Below, one piece after another: positions 55,224 to 64,000 of a stretch of DNA of 64,000 bases. Source of the DNA: Imbricaverruca yamaguchii (taxonomy: Eukaryota; Arthropoda; Thecostraca; Neoverrucidae); assembly GCA_034440575.1 (NCBI GenBank), contig JAOTOL010001479.1, positions 581,001 to 645,000 on the forward strand, in the 5' to 3' direction. The notes under the pieces were generated by a model that saw nothing but the letters and a program-made list of their open reading frames with translations, had not been told where the DNA came from and made no database searches. The translations under genes were made by a program, and so were the position numbers. The first letter of the stretch is position 1. Each line of letters begins with the position of its first letter.

Positions 55224-55664
55224 GCACAAACAACGGCAGTCGATCGCGCAGGGCCAATTAAAATGGACACATGAGTCCACGGTCAGATACTTGAGCCATG
55301 GAACATAATCCGGTACACGTCGGGGAAACACAAGTCACCTCATGAACCGACACAGACAGCTTGGTTTCAGGACTAACCATTTTCAACTTAGTACTGCGTC
55401 TGTGGATGTTCTATGTCACATTAACTCTTTGCCTTGAAACATCACAATAAAAGTGATGACTGGAGGGGCAATTGTCCCTTCAGTTACCATTTCAATCAAG
55501 TCCATGATGTGTGATTAAGCCTTCATCTATGGGTGTTTTTCCAGGCCAAGGAGGGTTTTAACGGTCAAGAAGGTGGCACCATATTTCCACGGAACCAACG
55601 CATACCCTTGTCTCCCCTTCCCCTTACAAGATCCACCCTTGTGCTCAGGACACTCCTTATCTTG

Positions 55665-55755
55665 ATCAGTTAAAGCGGATGACTGGTTGAACATTTCTGG
55701 AGGTGACCTCATTTGACCTTGACTAACTCGGCGACTGTGGATGACCTGACCTCAA
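55665..55755 (-). repeat. Dispersed repeat with DR4-type AGGTCA sites, copy 2
   Basis: The minus strand gives caaggtcaaatgaggtcacc then tccagaaatgttcaaccagt, nearly identical to the 34.9-kb copy. It includes AGGTCA-aatg-AGGTCA at 55719-55704. Confidence 0.65.
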
Positions 55756-56108
55756 AATGTGCACACAAAGTGTCTACTTGATGTCCAAAATGTATGCCTC
55801 ATGTCGGTGCCCTGTCCCGTGCCGTTTTCCCTATACGCGGAAAACATCAGGAGGCGTAAAAAGGTGAATATTAAGGATCCTTCTCCTTATCGATCTGCAA
55901 ACGTAGCACATCCAGTCCTGCAAACAAGTCGTAAAACCGTCAAGTGCTCATTCCTTCACACCTGATAGTACCGACGCCGAACAATCTCGAACAGCCGGTA
56001 AAAGGTGTTTGCACACTTTTTGTGTCCCTCGAGGCTCAAGAACCAGAACCAGGCCAGATGACCTCGCAGAAAAGTGCGGAAGTTGCCGTGGTTCAGCCTC
56101 AGCCAAGG

Positions 56109-56240
56109 AGAGCCTGCACTGCTCTCACTCCAACTCTAGCCTCCGACTGTTGGCGCCAGTCATTGGGTCGACAAAGTTCAGGGAATGGTTGACTGTCTCG
56201 AGCAAATAGGCATGGGTCCGTCCCCGTTCATTCTGCATTT
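56109..56240. repeat. Dispersed repeat with tctagcctccga core, copy 1
   Basis: Shares ctctagcctccga, ggcgccagt, gggaatg.ttgactgtct, gagca and ccccgttcatt with 59341-59470. The element type is unknown. The reverse complement has TGGCGCCA, which is reminiscent of an LTR-element primer-binding site, but no LTR was found. Confidence 0.65.
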
Positions 56241-56451
56241 AGCAGAGGCGTGTGCTACTTGTACACGGTCTGAAGCATGTCATTGTTGTGTGCTTAAACT
56301 GCATTTGTTCTAGGTGGCATGTTCTAGGTGGCATGTAATGCTCTGTATTACCGGTTTGCTTCATGAGATCATTGTTGTACCTTCTTTGGTGTTTTTTATG
56401 TGCAAATCTTCCTTGCTATTGTTATATGTTGTTAGCACTCTCCCCTTCTTT

Positions 56452-56492
56452 CGTGGGTTTAGGGGCGCATCGACTGCGTCGGTCATATATTC
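56452..56492 (-). mobile_element. Stem-loop tail fragment
   Basis: Minus strand atgaccgacgcagtcgatgc then gcccctaaaccc. Pyrimidine-rich flanks (ctccccttctttc / ttctccttcttca) may be the target duplication. Confidence 0.6.
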
Positions 56493-57204
56493 TCCTTCTT
56501 CAAGGAAACCCTAGTTACTCTGCCGTGTGACCCATACTACCTGGTAGAATATGTTCTAAGTTTACCATTCTGCATTCATGATTTCCTCTACACAGCCTGT
56601 TTTCTGCCTTCCGTTAATTCTCCACCATAAAGTCCTCCAATAACCGTTCTTGATCGAGCATACAAGAATGACCGGAAGAGCACCTGTGATACACGGCTGT
56701 ACTGCATGACATTAGTGGCAGCTCCAGTAGCCTCAGCCTTTGAAGAACCACATCAATTTTAACTCGTTCTTTAAATTGTACGTTATCGATCTCATCTTAA
56801 ATTGATTAAAATTGATTAAATTGCTACAATTCTACCATTATTTGTTCTGATGTTACCTTATAAGCATGCTGCGTGTTTTATCTTTAATTGTTTCCTCCGA
56901 AGGCTAACCGGAAATGACGTAAGAAAAAATGTATTAACACGTGGCCATCAAAACAGTAGGGCTCTCCTAAATACTGAAGCTTACTTCCGTCAGTGAGAGC
57001 GTTCAGCGTCAACGCACCTTCTCGAGATAGCTAGCCTGCTCTTGGATCACAAAAATAGAGCTCTTGTTTGCACGCCTGATGACGATATCCTCATCCGCTC
57101 GTAGTCATTTGGCTGCCTGCCTCAGAGATGAAAGCAGTATGCTTGCATTGTTTCGGTACTTGTTTTTGGTTGCTTTAGCTTGTAGTTGATGTTCAATACT
57201 CGGT

Positions 57205-57600
57205 AAACCTTGTATTTTCGTATGTTCGAGTGACATGTAGGGGTTCAGAGTGAAGTTAGATGATTCCATACGAAAATGTTTGCTTTTGGTGGCTTGAGAT
57301 CGATGAATGACCTTTACCCCACATTTTCCACGATGTGTTGTTTCCGTGTGATGCGTTGAATCGGTTGCCGTTGGAAAACTTGCAATATTGATGGAACAAA
57401 AAGGTTATGGAGTACGCAATATCTGTCAGGCTAAACAAAAGAGTCAACTTGGTTACCCTGAACACTGGAGGTTAAACGGTTCGACGTGCTGCCAAACGGC
57501 TCTGGGAATGTGTTCGGAGAAATATTGGCTACGTGCTGTGTAATTTTTAACCAGATTCGGAGGGTAGCGCCAAAAAAAAAACGAATCCGTTGCTACTGCA
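57205..57600. repeat. Diverged direct repeat, copy 1
   Basis: About 400 bp matching 58029-58435 in order: ttgtattttcg, aggttagatg..tcc, gaatgacctt, acaatgtgttg, gaaaccttg, ggtacccaatat, gtgctgccaaacg, ggctac.tg and aatccg. The copies are 820 bp apart. Copy 1 has lost the frame that is open in copy 2. Confidence 0.8.
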
Positions 57601-57920
57601 CCGGGGCATTTTCAGAAGGACCCCCCACACACACGGTTAATTATTTATCGTTTTCAATCGCGTGATCCTCAGCGTGCATGTAGTGAAGCCAATTCCTGCT
57701 GTAAGTGTGCCGCATGCACATCGAGGGGGACCATGTGACATCCGCTGTGGTACGCCATTATCGTTTTTCGATCCGCCATTGGTTCCTGAACATTGTGAAT
57801 TAGAGTATTTTCGAAATTTTGACCTTGTCCTGGCGCCATGAAATAACCGATAAATGTTCAACTGATGTGTGCCCTATCAGTCAATGTAGTGCTAAATATT
57901 GCCACTACAGTGTAGTTTGC

Positions 57921-57973
57921 GCAAAATGACCTTAGTAGTCCACGCGCCCTTAAGCCCAAATAATCAATCAAAT
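57921..57973 (+). mobile_element. Minimal stem-loop tail insertion (53 bp, TSD)
   Basis: gcaaaatgaccttagtagtc then cacgcgcccttaagccc. It is flanked by a perfect 13-bp duplication, cagtgtagtttgc, at 57908-57920 and 57974-57986. Confidence 0.82.
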
Positions 57974-58028
57974 CAGTGTAGTTTGCATATCCGGCATTTT
58001 TGGATGCCGTAGTATCTGTCACGTACCG

Positions 58029-58435
58029 CAATTTTGTATTTTCGAAGGTTCAAGTGACATTATGGGTAGCGGGTAAGGTTAGATGGTTCCCCGCAAAGCT
58101 AATTTTTCATGATCTGAGGTCAGCGAATGACCTTGATCCAAAATTGTCCACAATGTGTTGCTTCTGTGGAATGTGTTCAGCTGGTTACCCTCGAGAAACC
58201 TTGAATATGCATGAAGCGAGAAAGCTATTAGGGTACCCAATATTTGCCAGACTTAACACAAGGTTCAACTTGATGACCTCTGGCGGTGAATCGGTTAGAT
58301 GTGCTGCCAAACGATTTTGGAAATCTGTTTGGCAGGGCATTGGCTACATGTGCGATTTTTATCCAATTGGGAGGCTACTGCCAAAGAAATCGAACCCGTC
58401 CCTGAATCCGAATACGAATACGTCGCTGTTATTAT
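58029..58435. repeat. Diverged direct repeat, copy 2
   Basis: Partner of 57205-57600. It contains a 147-codon open frame (58000-58443) with no recognisable domain. Loss of that frame in copy 1 argues against coding. A 53-bp tail insertion (57921-57973) lies between the copies. Confidence 0.8.
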
Positions 58436-59340
58436 GGACGTAGTCCAATTATTCAGTGGCACAATTTAACCTGCAGAGGTAAAAATATCACTGAGGTAAA
58501 AAAAAACGGAGTACCGCATACTCGTCAGTTTGTTTCATTTATGGGGGATGATTACAACATCGAAACATCCGCCGTCTTTCAAGGACGCAGGATATCGAAT
58601 TACCTGACCTTCAATGACGCTGTTCGACCTCAGGTGACCAGTTAGTTTTTTATCATGCATGATATCATTTGAAGTGGTACTAACTAAAGTGATGGAGACA
58701 TATTGAATATGCACGCATTTTGCAGGTTGTAGTCTATATAGCTCGTAGATAGAGAACACCGAATAAAATGACGCATCAAGGTCACGGTTTCATCTCCGTT
58801 CGCATAAGATATTAAAATATAGGCATTATGCAATTTTCTTGAGTACTTTACAGCCTTCAGGTGAATTTGCATGGCATAATGGAGTAGCATAGAGGTATTG
58901 GCCTTGGCACAGATATGCTGCATGTTGAAGCATGTGTAGACAAGTTTGGCTTGCCCGGCAGTGAGTCAAGGGTGTGTCTCGCTCCGCGACAACTGGTTCC
59001 CAATTCCAACAGGTTCTTCAAAACCAACAGCCGTTACTGCCTCTGTATTCATCGGGCTGATAGTTAACCAAACGACGACCACTCGAACAAGAGTTTCAAC
59101 AGCAATGACATCGACGTGTACCGTTTCCAAATTGGTACCCGCAAGTCTCTATGGGCACCAGTGACGACCAACCAGGCGGCTCGCTCATCTCCGCTACTCG
59201 GCCGCGTCTGACCTCGGCTACCCTGCGACGACTGCCTGACCAATCATCGTCGGCTGCATAGAACCTGGCACCACCACCCATTCCGGCGAGTGGCAGGCCT
59301 GTGACGGCATTGGAGCGTGCGTGGGTACGCAGCGCATCAA

Positions 59341-59470
59341 GGACAGCTTGCTCCGCCCCCACTCCCACTCTAGCCTCCGAGTGCTGGCGCCAGTTAGCGG
59401 GTTGACTGTCCTGGGAATGATTGACTGTCTGGAGCACATTGCCGTGGGGTCTACCCCCGTTCATTTTTTC
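59341..59470. repeat. Dispersed repeat with tctagcctccga core, copy 2
   Basis: Second copy of the 56109-56240 segment, in the same orientation and about 75-80 percent identical by eye. Confidence 0.65.
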
Positions 59471-59633
59471 CTTTTTCTCTGCTAAGAAAGCAACCTTCGC
59501 CTCTTGGCATAGCCAAGAGACGAAGCATAACATCCGTGAGCATGATATGTCCGTGACAACCACGTTTAGCTTGATGGCAGGAGCCATATAAAGGCATTTA
59601 CATCATGTGAACGGCGTTGTGTTCGCTAGCCAG

Positions 59634-59817
59634 ATACAGTGCAAATGCACTGTATCTGCAATTGTTGGGTGGGGGGGGGGGTACAGTGCAAATACACTCA
59701 CTGTATCTGCACTTGTTGGGGGGGGGGGGAAGTGCAAATACACTGTATCTGCACTTGTTGGTGGGGGGGGGGTACAGTACAAATACACTGTCTCTGCACT
59801 TGTTGGGGGGGGGGGGA
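59634..59817. repeat. Four-unit array: palindrome plus long G-run
   Basis: The unit, about 45 bp, has cagtgcaaatacactgtatc, tgcacttgttgg and then a run of about 8-12 G. The first unit starts as a perfect 13-bp-arm inverted repeat (59631-59658). Four long G-runs on one strand could form a G-quadruplex. Confidence 0.88.
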
Positions 59818-60503
59818 CGGAAGCTAACACAAAGGCAGTGTTCAGAATTGCCTTATAAATGTTGGCTTCTGGTGTACTTGCAAACATTGTCGGTAGTTAC
59901 TCAACCATGCCATGCAAGCGTTTTCTGTGCAAAATGTATGCACTTACTTCGGTAGCCTCCCTCCCCAACGCATGTTAGAGGATAGGATGATGCAGGATAC
60001 ATCCAGGTTTTCTTATCTGTAGATATTGCACCAAAAAATTGCTTGCCTGTGTTTTGCTTTATTCACACATCAAAACAGCTACTTTCTTCGACCAAATTCA
60101 GCAGCTGCATTTGAGATTAAGCATTTGATGTGTCTCGATTGTCAATCTAAGTATAGGCATTGGACATTTTTCTTCATCTCTGGCATTTTCTATCTTGCAT
60201 CGGGCACCTAACTCGAGATGAATTTGACAGCAATACATGGATGTCACGTGCAAACGATAAAACCCGTGCGGAATTTGTTGGATCGGGTGTAGCGTGACAC
60301 CGACGGCTTCTCAATAAAATGACAGACTTATCATCGAAATTATATGAAATATATACCAATGCTTGCAATAGATCTATAATATATCCATATCTATTCGTTC
60401 ATTACTTTCTTCTACGTTCATACTTAATCATTACTTCTTTTACAGCATATCTTTATTTTTTACTAAGTAGTTTTGCTCCCATTTACAATCAGCATTTCAG
60501 ACG

Positions 60504-61510
60504 ATGGCGAAATTCCACAACGCCCGTCACCTATTAATTGAAGGCGTTCAAAATATATTGCTGTGTAGACCTGAAAGAAATATACAGTTCCTCTGTGTCC
60601 CAGGACATGTTGGGGTCCCGGGTAATGAAACAGCAGACGCATTGGCCAAAATAATTCCCTATATAAGTTCACCAATCTTTTATTCCTTCCCTTTACGGTG
60701 TTTTATGATATTCAGAGTGAATATTCGATTCACTCTTGTTAAAGGATCTATCTACAGAAGCAACTGCAGAATAAACCAGATTCATCCATTCGCCATTAAA
60801 TGTGTATTCCTAGCTTGGTCGCCTGTAAATCAGGCATGCCGCCTACATGGGGTAGTTCTAGCGTGCCTGCCATTATGTCACACAAACACAGCCAATGGCT
60901 ATTTTATAACAGGTAGCCCATCTCCCTTAAGGACTGTTCACACCTAGCGTAATCCCGACGCACTGTCGGAATTGATGCAAAGCTAGCGGACAGTTAGCAT
61001 GGGGCCCAATGAGTCTGCAGATTATGCCATTACGCCGGCCTTGCGTCAGCTATCTGTCGAGTCCTACAAAACGCTGGCGATTTAAGAACGGAAAAAGTTG
61101 GGTTTTTTAACCTTTTCCGCTCGGCGCACCAGCGACCTTGACGCAGGGTCGACAGACTGCTCGCGATAAACTGCGGTCGCCATATTTGGTGATCTTCGGC
61201 CGATTGGGGCCATATCGGCTGCGTTTTCTTCAACTTGTAAGTTGCAGCATGTCTCGGCATGTGCGTCGGGATTACGCCTAGTCCATCATTGCGCTGGCTT
61301 TTTTGCGTCGAGATTACGCTAGGTGTGAACGGTCCTTTATGCCTTCATTGTCGTACGCCCCAGACCATTGATCTGCTAAACTATACACTATATTTCACCG
61401 AGACTCCCAATCCCAATCAAACTCAGCTAAACCTGGCACCATCTCTGGGAAACGACTTTCTAAACATTTTCAGATATTCACTTTACAGGTATAATATCAA
61501 ATGAAGTAAT
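60504..61510 (+). mobile_element. LINE 3' end (RNase H and C-terminal domain), split by a MITE
   Basis: IQFLCVPGHVGVPGNETADA (60570-60640) is an RNase H C-terminal motif of non-LTR retrotransposons. VLACLPLCHTNTANGYFITG continues before the MITE at 60930-61336. After it the frame resumes with LCLHCRTPQTID, the CCHC-like tail, then NLAPSLGNDFLNIFRYS and a stop near 61503. Taking out the MITE and one TTA restores a continuous frame, so the LINE was already here when the MITE arrived. Confidence 0.82.
60930..61336. mobile_element. 407-bp PIF/Harbinger-like MITE
   Basis: The terminal inverted repeats begin AGGACTGTTCACACCTAGCG on the left and AGGACCGTTCACACC on the right (reverse complement). 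The element is flanked by a TTA target-site duplication (60927-60929 and 61337-61339). A 3-bp TTA/TAA duplication is the PIF/Harbinger hallmark. There is no coding capacity inside, so it depends on a transposase elsewhere. Confidence 0.85.
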
Positions 61511-61537
61511 ACATTACATTTAAGACGCCTGGATTCC

Positions 61538-61561
61538 TTGGTTATTTGGGTTATAGGACAT
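61538..61561 (-). mobile_element. Ultra-short tail insertion (24 bp, TSD)
   Basis: Only 24 bp of the tail remain (ttggttatttgggttatagg on plus). It is flanked by ctggattcc at 61529-61537 and 61562-61570. Confidence 0.6.
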
Positions 61562-61570
61562 CTGGATTCC

Positions 61571-63549
61571 ATCCGCACACACTTTGGCACACTGTGTAAT
61601 TAGTGTACTGGGTTTATCCCAGCCCACAGGAGGAGCATATCACCTTTTTTCGATTCCTCAATAGTCACCATTGTACTGTGCAATAATGAATGCTGTATGA
61701 AAGAAAGGTGGAATTATCGAAGTCGAAGCGAATCACTCACCGAGATTTCGGGGAACGCAACGGAAAAACCGGCGCTAAGGTTTTACCGAAACCCAGAGCC
61801 CACCGATGACTGGCTGGGGAACCACCCGCTCCGAGTGTCAATGGCTCCGTTTTCCTGCGCTGAGCCGGACATGCATGGACCGGCTTACCGTGAACGCCCC
61901 TCAGGCACACCTACCATTCGCATAAATTACTCCTTTTGTTTGAACCAGTGACATAGCTTATTATTTGTCGGTAAACAGTTATCCGGTGAACGCAGTTTCG
62001 CCGGCGGGCCGACCGGAACTAGGTCACGACACGCACACCCGCACCAAAGGCGGACACAAATGTAGTCAAGTTCTGGACAGCGGCACACCAGAAGCATAAT
62101 GATAATGTGTCGACTGTGTGGAATCAGGAGAGAGAGAGGGGGGTCTATTAAAAGCACCTAAAACCCGTGAAGATATATTGCCTTCCAGAAATAAAAGCCC
62201 CTGAATGAGACAAGAAAAAGCTTAGCAGTGACAGTGCAAGGAACCCAATAGCTCCCATTGTGCTACCAAGGCACTTTGAAATAGAATGGACTATATACAA
62301 GGTAAACTAATCTAGCATATGAGGTAAACTAATTCCATGGAATTATTAATGAAATTTAAGAAGACATTATAAGACGATTATAAGAAAGACATGCATTATA
62401 CAGTTTCACATCGAATAAAAATTGATGTCCTTCAGATTAGATACATATCGCCACTGTCTCATCGAGACTTGTGACAAAAATTTTACCTAGAGTGAAGTTC
62501 CAGAATCATGAAAATTGAACCGACCACGTCCACCCCGACTACCCTTTGAAGCCGACCCTGATAAGCATCACGTGTTTGTCGTCCGAGCCGGAGAGGGTGA
62601 GCTGGCGACCGGCCAGGCAGGGCTATATTTAGCCGAGCGGGTATTTCGAGGCATCAGCGACACGTCCAACCCTTGACACAGAGCAAGCCTCTGACCCGGA
62701 ATTGCGAGATTGGAGTCCTGTGGTCAGGTTCCATGCAGCAACCATTACTTAGCGTTGGCACTGATCATAGAATGCACCCGTTCAAATCGATGGACGATTG
62801 CTTCGTGTGTAATAGAAAACACAAATGTGGCAGCAAATTAAGAATTTCTTATTTCTCTTACCCGGGCTCCTTATCGGTTTCTACGGGAACTCGCTCGCTG
62901 GGTAGCTGTGTGCCTGATGCTGCCTGTTGCTATCAGCGAGTTGTTGATAACAATCCGAGTAAAATAATCAATAAATTTTTACTTGTTGCCACATTTCCTC
63001 AACCAATCCTCATAGAGTTACTCTGACATTCCGTCTTTTAGTCCACTGAAGACTGCATGAGTGGTAGTTGACTGCAGGAGGAACCTTAAGCTGGGAGAGG
63101 AATCTGTGCTGGTAAAGGGTCTCAAAGCTGAAAGAGGATCTCCCGAGTTGCGCGGTGTCCTCTTGGAACAATATCACAGATAATCGCTTCGTGCGCGAAA
63201 AAAAAATTGTGGCTGCTTATGGTGTTTGCGAGGTTCAAGTGGTGTTTTCATCGTGTTTTCCGACCATGTCCAATCAAACGCAGACCTGTGGATAATGGGC
63301 AGAACACGTCATGTTAACGGGAAGGTCACTAGCACAAGGCCGAAGGAAAGGCTAGTCCGAAGTCTTGGGAGGGGCGAAACCTGTTGTTCTCTTGGTGGGG
63401 CCTGCGCCCACCAACTTCTTGTTTTCTTACTATGGGAACCTAAATGGTGGACCCCATCAACGAAATTGGTAACACTCGGTTTCTCAATGCATTGGGCTCC
63501 ACCGACAATTTTCAGACTTCTCCACTCACGAGTCTGGGTGCAGCTATTC
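61571..63549. other. Intergenic, no gene recognised
   Basis: Short ORFs only. A ctatatttag TATA-like word near 62628 has no supported gene after it. Confidence 0.45.
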
Positions 63550-63690
63550 GTGCCCCACTCGTCGGCCGGGGGGACGCTTCGTGTCGGCCACGGGTACCCT
63601 TCGCATCGGTCCGGAGAACCCATCGCGTTCGACCGAATAACCTTCCGTGTCGGTCCGGAGGACACTTCACGTCGACCTCGCGAACACTCA
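63550..63690. repeat. Degenerate 21-23 bp tandem repeat
   Basis: Units of the type cttcgtgtcggtccggagga recur about six times (gcttcgtgtcggccacgg, ccttcgcatcggtccgg, ccttccgtgtcggtccgg, cttcacgtcgacctcg). Confidence 0.6.
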
Positions 63691-64000
63691 CAACGCACAC
63701 CAGAAGGATAAAGAAATGTAGAAGACGCAATCAACTCCAGTGCTCGGGGAAAAAGGAACATGGTGCCTGCAACACACCAATCAACACCTATGGTGCCAGA
63801 AGCCGACCAAGTACCACAAGTGGTCGGTATAAAATGAGAACACATGCACAAACAAACGGCTCGCCGCCTCAGTAAAGACGCCCATCAGGCGCAAAACTGA
63901 CGACGCCTCCATTCAGAGAAGACTCCACCTGCCTAGCAGCTGAGCGCCTTCCCTCACCCCCTCTACCCCTAGCTCGGCGGCACGAGGCCGTCCTATTCTG

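Noticed and set aside
58000..58443. 147-codon ORF as a gene
   Set aside because: It falls in a direct repeat whose other copy has lost the frame; no domain seen.

Overview
The window is animal nuclear DNA, most probably from an arthropod and perhaps a chelicerate. It holds a spliced gene with GT-AG introns, GC-rich exons in AT-richer introns, CR1-like and Jockey-like LINEs, several tRNA-derived SINE families, minisatellites, and broken copies of two multi-copy protein families that I know mainly from arthropod (and some cnidarian) genomes. The taxon is inference only. Nothing bacterial, plasmid or viral was seen.

One gene dominates. A complete GPCPD1-type glycerophosphocholine phosphodiesterase (CBM20 starch-binding domain plus GDPD catalytic domain) lies on the minus strand from its start codon at 53442 to its stop at 9911. 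I could place eleven coding exons. Every junction is GT-AG, the phases agree at all ten introns, and the exons sum to 2085 nt (694 aa). The second gene is an intronless peripherin/ROM1-like tetraspanin of 415 aa on the plus strand at 18250-19497, nested antisense in GPCPD1 intron 8.

Layout: 1-9.9 kb is downstream intergenic DNA with a decayed SINE, a 48-bp palindrome, a 957-bp inverted-repeat element and a 1.6-kb degenerate short-period repeat. 9.9-15.4 kb holds exons 11 to 9; intron 9 contains a broken multi-copy-family gene split by a CR1-like LINE. 15.4-20.5 kb is intron 8 with a 360-bp tandem duplication, a full-length SINE with target-site duplication (TSD) and the tetraspanin. 20.3-28.5 kb holds exons 8 to 4; intron 4 carries a second broken multi-copy-family gene. 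28.5-43.5 kb (introns 3 and 2) is a graveyard of Jockey-like LINE pieces and SINEs around exon 3. 43.1-53.4 kb is intron 1 plus exons 2 and 1, with four minisatellites, one abutting the exon 2 splice donor and one lying about 70 bp upstream of the start codon. 53.9-64 kb is upstream intergenic DNA with duplicated segments, a G-run array, and a LINE 3' end cleanly interrupted by a Harbinger-like MITE.

The two genes show no evident functional link beyond nesting: one encodes a lipid-head-group hydrolase, the other a membrane scaffold of the photoreceptor-disc tetraspanin type. The most unusual signals are (i) tandem repeats that copy the 5' splice site of GPCPD1 exon 2, and more weakly of exon 8; (ii) 27 CAGGTG E-boxes in the minisatellite beside the GPCPD1 start; (iii) about ten tiny insertions (24-63 bp) consisting only of a SINE/LINE 3' stem-loop tail, most flanked by TSDs; and (iv) a dispersed repeat carrying DR3/DR4 AGGTCA half-sites.
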